Source: Physcia stellaris
Lineage: Eukaryota; Ascomycota; Lecanoromycetes; Caliciales; Physciaceae
Length of the DNA stretch: 64,000 bases
Assembly (NCBI GenBank): GCA_018902385.1
Contig: JABSSW010000001.1
Coordinates: 372,001 to 436,000, forward strand
Reading direction: 5' to 3'
A program made the translations under genes and the position numbers. Under the pieces are notes generated by a model. The model did not search any database. It was not told the DNA's origin and worked only from the letters and a program-made list of their open reading frames with translations. The stretch's first letter is position 1; every line of letters starts with the position of its first letter. Positions 11,783 to 24,489 of this stretch are shown here, in pieces.

Positions 11783-12373
11783 TCAAGCGTTCCTTCGCGC
11801 GTCACGAGCAAAGCGGAAACCGGGGGTGATTATAGGGCTTTCGGGGCTCACAGGGCTCGCAAAACCCACGACATAGGGATTGAACGGTAATTTCTCCGGT
11901 GGATTAGTGCGAGTAGCGCAAGTGATTTGGGAAGGTGCTTCACAACAGTTAGTACATATACATATAAGCCCGCAATTCGCAAAAAGTCGTAGATGAGAAG
12001 AAAGTAAACTTACCAGGGTCCCAAAGGGTCCCGGCGTTATACAAGCAATCGTCAGTGCCCCAAAAGACTTGCGCGCTCATGTTAATGTCAAGGACGGATA
12101 GGCTGCAAGCGCTAGTCCCGGCGTTTGCATCCACGCAGGCCTTCACATCGATGCCGATGTCGGAGATCTCGCCCGTTTCGCCCTTGCAGAGACTGTTTTG
12201 GTCACCATTGACGTCCGTATAGACGATGCAGCCGTTTGCGACGCCCTGGGCACTGAAGTCAGCTTAGGTTAGACTATGGGGAGGTTGCGTCCTGTGGTAC
12301 TGACGAGAGTGACTGCGTAGACAGAGTTGAGGCTCGCGAGCGCAGCGATTATAGGAAAGGCCAAAAAATGCAT
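11783..12373 (-). CDS. Small secreted cysteine-containing protein (151 aa)
   Basis: Three exons, each too short to stand out unspliced: 12373-12305, 12245-12014, 11937-11783. The phases agree (69+232+155 = 456 bases). Residues 1-20 (MHFLAFPIIAALASLNSVYA) are a clear signal peptide. The mature part reads GVANGCIVYTDVNGDQNSLC, then DIGIDVKACVDAN, SACSLSVLDINMSAQVFWG, DDCLYNAG and ITCATRT, with six cysteines in all (three disulphides possible). The C-terminus is rich in Pro and basic residues (SPIITPGFRFARDARRNA). It has no membrane segment or GPI signal. Small size, secretion and paired cysteines fit a fungal effector or wall-associated protein, but I recognise no named family. The first acceptor could also be the TTCAG 7 bases upstream, but that breaks the frame. 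Confidence 0.7.
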
Positions 12374-14222
12374 GGTAGCAGATGGTTGTTAGGTCTTCCT
12401 GATGTCGTGATGGATAAAGGTCGTTTGTTGGAAGCTGGACTGGCTGTGCGATTCTGACCTCTTTGTTGTGAGTAACGTCTTTTACAATGGGCAGGAGATA
12501 CACTATATACTCCCTTGTTTCTTCATCCCAGGAACGGTTTAAATAAAGCTGTGCCATACACATTAGCTCTGTGATTGGTGCTGCCGTGTCTCCTGAGGAT
12601 GTGTTTCTTGTTCAGCTAGGTGCTTCTAGACTCATGACAAAGAAATTTTTGTGTAGGAAGAGGCTTTTGTCAGACCGATGATCCTTGTATTAGAAATAGA
12701 AAAGCCTCGCGGAAAATAAGCCCTGCGCACGATCCTTCGCCCACAACCAAGGCCTGCGGACTTAGGGAAACGAGCATCCTAATTGACTGCTTCTGGACTA
12801 GATTTTGGGCTTCGGATGTGCTAATGGAGGGCATTTAGAAGTGCCTCCAACACCTCGATCGAAGCGATTTTGCTGATGCGCCGTCTTTACTCATTTTATT
12901 GCTATATTGAGGCTTTTTGCCTGGGTGTACCGTCTGATTTTGAGCTCGTCCTCAGATTCAACCGGTGAATACGGCCTAGCTTTTGTACATAGAAGCTACT
13001 GTAATGGAGGCGAAACCGTGTGGAGAGATATCCGTGTATGGATAATTTCTCGTTGGCCGCATATTAAACTTGGGCCCCTTCATCATCCCATCATGCGTTA
13101 TTATCCAATTAGCAGCGAGTCATGATCATCGAAAGAACTATGATTAGCAGGTATAAAGCGTTAGAAACTACAGTGATGCTGGCTCTGCGACCCGGACGAG
13201 TCTCGCGCTCTGGAAGAACACAGCAGATGACTACATGTCTGACCCCAGCCGTAGATCCTTCGGATATAGATTAGGATGAAAGGTAAAGCACAAGAGTACC
13301 GCTGTTCGAATGTTCGCTGTCAGGGGAATTCCAGGAGACCTGGCTTACATCCCAAATCCTTGAGTGCAATTACCTTTCAGGCACTGGTATTTTTGGCGTG
13401 GAACGCCATCCTGAACAATTCTAAAATGCACAGTCAATTGGCATATTCCATACAGGATCATGTCAGGTCCGGATATTGCTCAATCCCATGGAACCGATTC
13501 AGTGAGCCTATTGGTCTTTGCACACAGCCAATAAGGACTTTCAAGGATGGCAGGCTCTGAGGAAGGGCGCCGTGAAGGATGCTTGGCTCATGTGAAACAG
13601 AACTTGTATAATCTTTTAGAACAGAAATAGTCGCCAGTGGAAGAGGTGTTGTACAGGTACTGATCCCATAGTGGCCATGTCAATGTTATTTTTAGTTTAT
13701 GTTTAAACGATTCGGGACTTCGGTCCGAGGCTTTGCAAGTCAACCTCGTTCATTGGATGGCTCGGATGGCAAATGCAGCAGCAACGGGGTTTCTAAAAGC
13801 GTCGTCTGTTCAGGAACACTTGAGGGTTGTTTCATGTTAGCCAGCATGACTCGGCTGACATACAATTCGTGAGGCTGAACTCAGCTTTTGCAGTATCGAG
13901 TAGACGTTGCGCTATGACATGTTTTTGGAGCTTATCAATGGCGAAAATGGGAAGGGCAAAAGGGCTCCCAGTGTAGTCTTAATGGGCTCAGACCCTCTTA
14001 TTTCGTCTAGACCTTACCTCCGGAGGCAGTCTCAATACGGCAATGAGCGTGAGAGGGACTAAGACTATCCAGTGAGATATTTGCAGGATGCCGAACAGCT
14101 GCCCCCCCAGGGCAGAATAATCCTAATTGATCATCCTCTGAAACATTGCACTATTAGTGCCCCTCTGGGTGAATTTAGAGAAGATGAGTGTCGTGATCAC
14201 GTAGGTTTATGTCTTTTTTAAC
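12374..14222. other. Gene-poor stretch
   Basis: About 1.85 kb. The first 200 bp upstream of 12373 are the promoter of the small secreted protein. The remainder shows only short, overlapping open frames on both strands (such as 13276-13560 on the plus strand) without protein-like features. I see no RNA gene or repeat. Confidence 0.5.
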
Positions 14223-14986
14223 TTAGGCCAAGCTACTGCTTTGATGACAGGAAATATCGATCGAGGTTTCCAGAGACAAAATCATCGAAAATAGAGACCG
14301 AACTGTACTTTTGAGTTGGCCGACAGTCTCCATGCGTTGAATGAGGGGGGACACTCTAGAAGATGAGTTCCGACTTGAGGACGATGCTGCATAGGTTCTT
14401 ACCACTGGTAGGATAACCCGATTGAGGTTATCGAAAGTAGGCAATCTCCTGAAGTTGTGAAACCGAAGGGTGCGAGGAACCTGTTGCCTGACTTGAGCGG
14501 AGCTACGGGGTTCGATGGGAATGAATCGGACACCTTGATTGAGATCCTTGCTACTTTCCATTGGAAAGACCTTTTTCCGAAGTCGGGCAAGCGTTAGTCG
14601 AAATGGAGTTCTCGACATGGACCACCGTGTCCGCGTATTCGGTATCATTAATATCGTCACAAATATGAACGTACACCCACTGTACAGATTACGGTTTCCG
14701 GTCCCTGTTCTGATTGCCGTGTTGGATGGACGTCGGTGGACAACCTCAGCCAAGGTTTAAGTGATGTCTTGAATGAACTCTGGAAGAATCGAAAAGTGCC
14801 TTTGAGTATGCTCCCTTTCCAGGAATGTATCACCGGTAAGTGATAGACAAAGAATAGGAATGATACCTCAACGACGTACCTCACAGTGTCAGGACAGTGT
14901 TTCGTTTTACTTATGTACAAGAAAATGCAGTCACTACCCAGCTCCGGATGATATTGAATCCATCTTTTCATCGATTCGGGAAGCAT
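14223..14986 (-). pseudogene. Coding-like minus-strand fragment, unidentified
   Basis: Several adjacent minus-strand frames read like protein: near the upstream end SMKRWIQYHPELGSDCIFLY and SKTKHCPDTVRYVVE, then NDTEYADTVVHVENSIST and VSIFDDFVSGNLDRYF in other frames. I could not join them with credible introns without meeting stops. It may be a decayed gene or a multi-exon gene whose structure I have not solved. It lies directly downstream of the formaldehyde dehydrogenase gene. I recognise no family. Confidence 0.2.
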
Positions 14987-14993
14987 GTCATCC

Positions 14994-16441
<1,448 letters not shown>

Positions 16442-17496
16442 GATTCCAAGACGAGGTATTCTATGAATCAAAGATAAGGCCCCAAACAAACGGAACTGTC
16501 GGTTTGGAGAATGTTGATATCGACGTAGTTTAGGCACACTACCTTACCTTTTAAGATAGTTTCAACCGTTGTGCGGGGTGATGTGATGGCGGGGCCGGAA
16601 GGCCGAAGCTCGGGCCTTTCCTGTGAGATGACGTTGAGGTAGCTCTGTCTTCGAGAGCTTAACGTACATGTACTCATAGTGTTTTGAAATGGGAGACATC
16701 TGTGTATTGATGGTTAATCAGTGACGCTTAGAGAGTTTGAGTGGGTGACGGAAGACAATGCTCGACTCTTGCTTCGAATACATAGACTACCTGCTAACGC
16801 TTCAGAACCGCTTTCAGTACCTTCCAGTCCCTGAATGCCTAAACCTTATGCTCGGGGAACTTCACCGTATAAGCATAGAGTACGCACAGCTAGTACTGCG
16901 CGGACGTTGTCGGGTGCGTTCGTGGAACTCCCTGTTCAACGCCAAGCATCTGTAAATCGGGTGAAATTTGACTTCTGAAGAGGATCTGACTCGATAATTT
17001 GACGCTGTGGGTATAACTCAACAGTGACATTGAATTCCGAGCAAAGCTGAAAGCACAAGATGGAAATCCAAAAGCGAGAGATCCATGAAAGAGGATGTAG
17101 TGGGTAAGTATTTCAAAGAGATGATTAATCAACAAACCTACAGTGACCCTCGAGATTGTGTATGCCATTGATGCGGGACACAGAAGAAGCATCTGAGGAA
17201 AGGAGTAATTGCTAGAACATTGTGTCGAAGTCCATACCATAAGTCTCCCTAGAATTTTGTCCTAGCTCCATTTGCCCTTTTCAGTGTTCTTTTAGCACTT
17301 GGTATCTACGAATGCTTTTGAATTATTGAGCCTATTTCCTTCTCTTGTGGTAATTGTACAATACTGACCCGGCCCTGGTAAATGATATTCTGGGTATGAG
17401 CAGGATGTGTTTCATATCTTTTACGGGAAACGCCCATCTGTAGATTCTTTTTCGACTTGTCTCCCGGTCCATCTTGGATCTCTGACTGTAGCATGA
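16442..17496. other. Promoter region of the formaldehyde dehydrogenase gene
   Basis: Holds the SFA1 promoter and leader. A short minus-strand frame at 16677-16468 starts MSTCTLSSRRQSYL and could be an upstream reading frame or spliced leader. It does not join the enzyme in frame. No other gene is seen. Confidence 0.45.
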
Positions 17497-17944
17497 CTAT
17501 CTTCCAGGAAACTGTGCTGACTGCATCATTGCAGCGTTCTGCTCTTGAAACCGCTGTCCCAGCCTCTCTCCTGCTTTGAGGTTCTTGTCCACGCATCTCA
17601 AGACACATGATTCTTCTCTTGAGTGCAGTGACTTGGTGGTAAAATCATTGACGCAGTCATCGAAACATCTTTGAATCATGTTGGAGTAGGTCTATCGATG
17701 TAATCAGTTGGATAACGAAGACGGGTACATCATAGATGTGTAAGCTTGGTTCTCCAGGTGCTAATAACCCAAAAGCAGAACACTTGCAGACATACTTTCA
17801 TGAATTCCTGCATTTGCTTGGCCTCCATTCGCTTTTGGAGCTCTTGCTGCTCTGAGGCATTGAGTCTGGAAAAGAGATGTTTATGTCAACAACGTTCTTT
17901 AACCCATGAAGATACTAGGACAGAGTTTTGACTTACGCATCCAT
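17497..17944 (-). CDS. TIM9: Mitochondrial intermembrane-space chaperone Tim9
   Basis: Three exons: an 8-base first exon (17944-17937, ATG GAT GC), then 17865-17796 and 17691-17497, for 90 residues, the normal size. The protein begins [20 protein letters not shown] and has the twin CX3C motifs of small TIM proteins: C35-C39 (CFDDC) and C55-C59 (CVLRC). Typical Tim9 text surrounds them ([35 protein letters not shown]). Tim9 with Tim10 forms the hexameric chaperone that escorts hydrophobic carrier and beta-barrel precursors across the intermembrane space, and is imported by Mia40-driven disulphide formation at the CX3C pairs. The tiny first exon hides the start from simple frame scanning. The next gene (RhoGAP) is divergent. 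Confidence 0.95.
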
Positions 17945-18839
17945 CTTTATTGCTCTGACACGTTCAACAAGAAGCAGAAGACTACGATAGTGAAGGCGCG
18001 GCTTCTTTAAAGGGTCAAACAGGCATTTGACTTGCCCATTCCGGGCCGACTAAATCTCCGGACTGGGTCTCAAAGGCTGGCTCCTTTCAGAGGCTTCCCT
18101 GTCAAACACACGCCTTCCCGTCTACACGAGGGAGTCAGGAGACTTCAATACTTGTAGACCATCCTCTCGTTCTTGAAGCCTGTCCTCCTCTCTTCGCTAT
18201 AGCTTACACAGGAGAACGGTAATCATAATAATCTTCATCCCATCGTTGTACCAGCAACAACCCACAGCCCACGTTATCGGCACCTCTGAAGCCTGGGCCA
18301 TCTGGAGCCTTGCGCGTACATACAAAGGTTACACCGCGACACTTGCTCAATCGCTTGCACCTTTCTCGGTACTCAGTAGTCGATCCTGTATAGTCAGCTT
18401 GCATGACTGGTCGCAAACTCTCAACCATCCAAAGACAGAAATAGACCTCCACTAAAGTTGGCGCATTGTTGCCAACAAAGCAGCAAGGTCGACCAATATC
18501 GAGCCTCCATTTGGTATCGAGCCACCTGCCAGAACAGGTTCGCATTAGCTCCAGCGATCTTGCAACAAGCTAAACGGTCTCACATCTGTTTCTCCACACC
18601 GCGGCGCGTTCCGAGCAAAACTATCAACTTCACAATCAATCATCAAACTCGGGATACACTTCACGCAGCAAGCCCATCACGTCTTTGCCGTCTCCTCTAT
18701 CTACAAGCGAGTGCGCTGTAGTTCAGCTTGCGGTTGGAAGGAATGCTGTGACATCGAGAATAGGGATCGCGACAAATCATAGCTTCCAACTTCATCGTTC
18801 GATCGAGCTCAAGTCCGCCTTCGAGCTTCGTGGATAGAG
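17945..18839. other. Divergent TIM9/RhoGAP promoter region
   Basis: Nearly 900 bp. A minus-strand frame at 18545-18204 (113 residues, eight Cys, ending RWDEDYYDYRSPV) has a cysteine pattern vaguely like a PAN/apple fragment (YRERCKRLSKCRGVTF). It has an ATG but no signal peptide, so I treat it as doubtful. No other gene is seen. Confidence 0.4.
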
Positions 18840-21520
18840 ATGTCTGCAGGCAATCCTTCTGTACCGCCGGCACAGGCGGCATTTCTACCACCAACACCTT
18901 CGGCGCAGCAAAATGCTATATCACCCCCTTCCAAACGCGACTTGGCCTCCTGGTGGAAGAATTTCAAGAAGAATGCCAAAAAAGAAGAGGAAAAAGGTTA
19001 GTGGTTGAGCTTTGCGCAAGCGATTTTGCTTGAGTTACTGTTTCCCTTTGGTTGCAACAATCCTGGTCAGAAACTGTGACGATTCATGACGGCTCCGGGA
19101 ACTTTGCATATTTTCAAAGAAACGATATGCTGACATCTTCAGCCAATGCAGTGGATGCGCCACCTGGTATCTTTGGTGTTCCTCTCCAGACAAGCATCAA
19201 ATATGCAAATGTTGCCATTTCCCTCACAAATGAGCAAGGCGAAAGCTTTATCTACGGCTATGTGCCTATAGTTGTAGCTAAATGTGGTGTATTTCTCAAA
19301 GAAAAAGGTCAGTAATGCAACTATTGAATTAGGACGAATATATTGGCTAATTCAGTTCTAGCCACGGATGTGGAGGGTATCTTTCGATTGAGCGGATCTG
19401 CTAAACGTATCAAAGATTTACAAACAATCTTCGATACTCCTGATAGATATGGAAAAGGCTTGGACTGGAGTGGCTATACTGTTCACGATGCAGCGAACAT
19501 CCTTCGGCGATACCTCAACCAATTGCCGCAGCCTATAGTACCTCTGGACTTTTACGAGAGAGCTCGAGATCCTTTGAGGAGTCATCAAGCACAAGCAGTG
19601 GGGGACTTGGAGGCGCAGGGGCAGGATACTGGAGATTTTGACCACGCTGCAGCAATCGTCACGTATCAGCAGCTAATCACTGAGCTTCCAGCGCTAAACC
19701 GCCAACTGCTGTTATACATCCTCGACCTCCTGGCAGTATTTGCCTCCAAATCAGACCTCAACCGCATGACTTCGGCCAATCTTGCCGCGATCTTCCAACC
19801 TGGTTTACTTTCACATCCAAATCATGATATGAGTCCTTCCGAATACCGATTAAGTCAGGACGTCCTTATCTTTCTGATTGAAAATCAAGATAGCTTTCTC
19901 ATTGGAATGAGCGGAACAGCTGTCGATGAGAAGACTGCCAAAGAAGTCCAGAGTGGCCCTCCTCCTCGCCAACCGAGTTCTCCAAACACGAAGAGTCCTA
20001 TTATGGGAAGGTCCACATCAAATGCAAGCGCAGGAGCGGACAGTCTTCGCAAGTTTGGCATCAGAAGAAATGTGTCTGTCTCCTCCAAGAACTCGAAATC
20101 TTCGCAGAACATGCCCAGCCCTATTTCCCCACAACCTGGCAGCCCGCATGCAAGTATCAATAGTGGCGGAGTTCATCGAAGTAACACAGTCCCGTCTAAG
20201 AGGTCGCCAGGTATTCCGCCCGCTTCTCGCTTTCAAAATCCTTTAGATGTGTCATATCCAACTACCCCCAAGGGCTCTTCTGGTGGCTATCTTTCCCCTA
20301 CACTTGGTGCAGCTTCGCCTAGTCCGAATATAACTCGTCCTGGGCTTGAGCCACGTTCGATATCCACGAACTCATCCATCACACCCACGGCCGAGCATCC
20401 ACAAGAGTCAAGTCCTGCAGCAAACTCTCCTCTCCCTAGTCGTAGCAAGGAGAACCTCTTACAAAGCGAGAAACTCAGCTTACAGCCTCCTTCACCTGCA
20501 TTAAGCGGTGCTCCTTCAGTTGAGACACCGAGGCAGGAGCGTAAGGTATCGAGTTTGTTTGGAAAATCACCTACTACAGATTCCGAACGTAACAGAGAGA
20601 CCCGCCAACCGAACAAGCTTCGAAAGAAACGTATGCCTGATAGCTCAAATCCTAGCGCTCACAGTTCAACGCATTCTCTCCAAGGCACCCCCGAATCCCC
20701 AGCAAACCAAGCTTTCTACACTCCACTACCCACTCCTGGGGATGGACAAGTCAACGTTGATCCAATAACCCAAATGCAGCCCACCTTCTCTAACACTGCT
20801 GCTACCCCTTCGTCAGAAACACCAACTCCGATTCAGGAAATGCCTCGTAAGCTAAGCACACAAGGCCCAGCACAGGCGAATCCCGACACGTCTCTCCGTC
20901 CCCAATCCCCTGTTCCGTCAACTCATTCGCGCTCGTCGGTCACGGATATTTCAGAAGCCGATCAACTCGATGACCCGAGCAAGAAGAGAGAACGGAAGAA
21001 GCGTAGCTGGCGATCTTCATTCTCGTCTGCCAAAAAGACCAACGAATTTCGTACCTCCACTTCTCAGCTTGGCTCCAACCCCATCGCAGAAAAGAGCACT
21101 GCATCGATCGTTAGCACTACCAAGCCACGAAATTCCATGACGAACGATGCCCAAATGAGTGGCACGGATGCATCTGGCACGACACGTATCCAGTCCTCAA
21201 GCACAGAGTCTACGCCATCCAAGGAAAAGGACAGAGAGGTTGGGCTAGAGGAACACGAGAAAAAGAAGGGCCCGGTTGGCTGGTTCAAAGCCAAGCTTGC
21301 CCAGGCCAAGGAGGAACGAAAGGAGCGTGAAGCGGAGAAAGAGAGAGCCAAGAGTCCACCTCGTAATGTAGGAACAGCAAACACGGGCAGTAAGCAGAGC
21401 CTGTCCGCCATTGCGCAAGAACGCTTGCCATCACGAGGTCGATCGTTGGATGTCTCTAGGGAAGGTGGCGAGGCCACGGCGAACGGAGCTTTACCAGCGT
21501 CGGCTCAAAACGGACCATGA
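18840..21520 (+). CDS. RhoGAP-domain GTPase-activating protein (Sac7/Bag7-like)
   Basis: Three exons (18840-18996, 19143-19307, 19362-21520) give 826 residues. After a short leader (SKRDLASWWKNFKKNAKKEE) the RhoGAP domain spans about 55-275: GIFGVPLQTSIKYANVAIS, VVAKCGVFLKEKATDVEGIF, the catalytic arginine finger R116 in GIFRLSGSAKRI, and LNRMTSANLAAIFQPGLLSH. The remaining 550 residues are disordered, rich in Ser/Pro/Thr, with basic segments (KKRERKKRSWRSSFSSAKK) and a charged region (GPVGWFKAKLAQAKEERKER). This layout resembles the fungal Sac7/Bag7 group, which switches off Rho1 and so affects cell-wall and actin control. Subgroup assignment is inferred from the N-terminal position of the domain. 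The first two exons are short, and the GTTAGT donor of intron 1 is less usual. Confidence 0.9.
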
Positions 21521-22605
21521 AAGGCAGATGAAGGGTCGTGTTTGACGGGATTTTCGTAATGTGATATTATAACAGGGGTGGTATTTCCTTTTCCGATAAA
21601 TTGATGTTTGGGATGACGGGAGAAGCGAATACCCTTAGCTACCACAAGGATACGTAGTTCTCCTGAAGCGTTAGGATTTTCAAGCGTGGGAAAGTGTCAT
21701 TTAATTGCGAGGCAAAGCTTTTGAGAGCTGATTGATGATGTTCTTATAATGTAGGCCTCTACATGCGAAGCAAGCACAAGCAATCTATGTCTTGCGTGTT
21801 CCAAGGCAGAGGACATAGATCTATTCAATTCACAGGCCTTCATCGAGCGCCGGCCTTTCACACTACCCAATATTCACTTTGAGATGTGAGGCATGTGATC
21901 CCACCGAGTGAAGCTGTACTCTACGAGGTAGGAGATGGAGAGCATCAGCTTGACATCATCCTACCGATGACCCAAAATAGCCATTGGCCAGCGCTATTGC
22001 TTCTTGGCGTTGGTCTTTTGGGAATTGGGAAGGCAAATAACCGAGGTACGAGTGTTTGAGAGGCGGGCCCCGGTTAGTTCGATTCTTCCTGGATCTTCAT
22101 CCTCATCTCACCTTTATACATTCACTCATCTCTGTCTATATCAAACATCTAACGGCCAGTCTTTCTTGCATCTTCTTTCTCTCTTTCGATTCTGCAGTGT
22201 GGTCTAGCTTTGCTGCAGGTGTCTGATCACTTCGGATCTGCACCGCCCCGTAACGGTGACGCTTGCTTAAGTAATTCCAACGTCGTATTCTCCCTGTACC
22301 GTGGTTCGCCCGCCTATCAGTCCTTACGGTTCTTCAGCTAAGGTACAACCTCCTCCCTTTTCTCTTGCGCTTGGGCTCTATTCCCACAGTTGTTTTTCGG
22401 TCTTTTTCGAGTGGACGATGTCAGCGGTCGTTAGGTGACTTGCATTGCTTCGTGAGCCAACCCTTCGGCACTCTGCTGCCAAAAGCCACACTCGAGCGCG
22501 GCCACATTGCTTAAGCCAACCCTTGCTAACGCCGCAACAGCAGTCTTTGGAATTGAGACCTCATTTGAACCTCTTCTATCTCGTCAGGAGTAGAGTACTA
22601 CAATC
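21521..22605. other. Intergenic region before the GPI-type protein
   Basis: Contains the RhoGAP 3' region and a long pyrimidine-rich promoter and leader (about 22080-22420) for the wall protein. No gene is seen. Confidence 0.5.
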
Positions 22606-23685
22606 ATGCCTTCACTCCGGAGACTTCTCCCGGTGGCCCTACTCCTTACCCTCGTCACGTCTTCCGCCATCGTACAAACACCCGAGCAAATAAAGGCAAA
22701 AGAGGAGGCTCGGTCAGATTTGGAAGAATTCGAGAGGCTATTGGATCAAGTTGATCCTCCGTCCTTGCACGCTGCACTTCACGACTACTCTCCCAAGAAG
22801 TTCACACATGGCATGTTCGAAAAAGACAGGACAGCAGCCGAAGCTCTACACAGAGAGGATGCCTCAGTAGCGAGCAGCATCGTTGCACTGGCCAAACGGC
22901 AAGATATCAGCAATGGGACAGTAAGCACATCTATCGCCCCGATCGTGCCAGGCGAAAGCAGTACGGAAGTCCCAAACTCTGCTTCAGCAACCACGTTTGT
23001 ATCGCCTGTAGCACCAATCGCGACCGCTACGAGCAGCCCAACAGACGGCACGCCCGTGACAGAAAGTTCCTCTGTCGCCCCAGGCTCATCACTCAATGCC
23101 CCGACCACCGTGCTCTCGACAAGCACCTCACCCTTGGCACCAGGAGCCAGCACAAGCGCCGGTGCTGTGGTATCTGATTCGAGCGCTGGCACAGAAACTA
23201 CATCTGCTGCAGAAGAAGCCCACTCACTCACCGCCGGCGCAGTCGCCACATTCACCAACGCCCAAGGCGCTCTCACCACCGGAACCCTCAGCTCCGGCGA
23301 AGTCGTCACCAGCGTGAATGCACAGGGCGTCACCATTGTCACTACCGTTGGTGGTGGCTCAAAGACCCTACCACCAAACGGTAAATCGTCCGGCTCTGGG
23401 AACTCGGCGACTTCAACCCGTCGCTCTCCATCCCAGACCACCACCACCAGCCGAATAACCACTTTGCCTGATGGTAGCCGATCTACCGTCACAGCTGTAA
23501 CAGTCGTCGCGGCGAGTGCGCCGAGTGACTCCGTGCCGAGCGGAACCGCTGGCCCGGGGGCTGCGAGCGGCACCGCTGCCGGTAGCCCGGGGTTACAGAC
23601 CGGCTTTGCACCCAAGACGATTGGGTTTGGGAAGGAGATGTTGGCGGTCGTAGGCGGAGCAGTGGGCGTGGCGATGATGATGTGA
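22606..23685 (+). CDS. Ser/Thr-rich, probably GPI-anchored cell-surface protein
   Basis: A single exon of 359 residues. Residues 1-20 (MPSLRRLLPVALLLTLVTSS) are a signal peptide. A charged helical part follows (EQIKAKEEARSDLEEFERLL, then SPKKFTHGMFEKDRTAAEAL), ending in ALAKRQD, a possible Kex2-type KR site. Residues about 110-330 are Ser/Thr/Ala/Pro-rich and low in complexity, as in heavily O-mannosylated wall proteins. The C-terminus (EMLAVVGGAVGVAMMM) is a short hydrophobic tail behind small residues (GTAAGSPG), which fits a GPI-attachment signal. The likely location is plasma membrane or wall. The SPKKFTHGMFEKDR segment looks conserved rather than random, but I know no function for it. 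A 276-codon open frame on the opposite strand is a by-product of the composition. Confidence 0.8.
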   Translation: MPSLRRLLPVALLLTLVTSSAIVQTPEQIKAKEEARSDLEEFERLLDQVDPPSLHAALHDYSPKKFTHGMFEKDRTAAEALHREDASVASSIVALAKRQDISNGTVSTSIAPIVPGESSTEVPNSASATTFVSPVAPIATATSSPTDGTPVTESSSVAPGSSLNAPTTVLSTSTSPLAPGASTSAGAVVSDSSAGTETTSAAEEAHSLTAGAVATFTNAQGALTTGTLSSGEVVTSVNAQGVTIVTTVGGGSKTLPPNGKSSGSGNSATSTRRSPSQTTTTSRITTLPDGSRSTVTAVTVVAASAPSDSVPSGTAGPGAASGTAAGSPGLQTGFAPKTIGFGKEMLAVVGGAVGVAMMM

Positions 23686-24489
23686 GCAGCTCGATCTGAA
23701 ACAAATATGGATGGGGAAGAGTCGGAACATATATGGAAGCAAAGAACCCTTTTTTAAGCGACAAATGCGTGCATTGGCGGAGTTAACATTTCTGCTCATT
23801 TTGCTTGAGATGCATACATAGTTCGTCTGGAGGATAGAGGGGTAATTACGAGCACAGAGTCAGCAGCTGTGGTGAGCTTGTCGGTATCTATGCCACTGGG
23901 GGAGGAGGAAACAGAGTATTGTATTTGCTACCTAGGCCCTGGTATCTATGCCAAGTATCTACATTGTTATCCAGAAAAAACATCCGTCAAAACGGCTTAA
24001 AGCATGCAGTCGTTCATGCACGTACCCTTTTCTTCTTGTTCTTCTCTGGCTTTATCCCAGCTCTTCTCTACTTTTCTTTCTCTCTCTCTTCCTCTCTCGA
24101 TTTATACAGCGTGCCACTTTCACGCCTTTATCTCTTTTCTCTCAGCCCCCACTCTCTCTGTTTCCGTGAACCTTCAAGCAGGGTAGAGTAGTCCCCAACC
24201 CGCCCCATCCAACGCAACCCCAATCCCGATGCAGTAGAGTAGTAGAAGTGAACCCACTCCCCTAGCCTTCTAGATTCCATTTCAGGAAAGGTTCTCAGCA
24301 GATACGATTCAGCACGAAAACCGCTCAAAACCATTCTCCAACCAAACGCTCGACCGGTCATCTCGTGCCCGCTTCCATCAAAGGCATATCCCGCTCCTAT
24401 TCTTCCAGACTACATACATTCCCAGCGCGCGGAGGATGCGAGCCAGATACGTAGAGGGCATCCGGGGCCGTGGGTGCTTCATCGCGGAA
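23686..24489. other. Intergenic region
   Basis: Contains the 3' side of the GPI-type gene and a CT-rich tract (listed separately). The short overlapping frames here come from that composition. No gene is seen. Confidence 0.5.
24050..24172. repeat. CT-rich low-complexity tract
   Basis: An irregular pyrimidine-rich stretch with CTCTCTCT runs (around 24079-24100 and 24150-24160). It is microsatellite-like and imperfect. It may be promoter-associated on the plus strand, but no plus-strand gene follows closely. Confidence 0.6.

Noticed and set aside
22785-23615. 276-codon open frame antisense to the GPI-type gene
   Set aside because: It is the complement of low-complexity Ser/Thr codons; it has no start context, signal or domain, and the plus-strand gene is clearly real.
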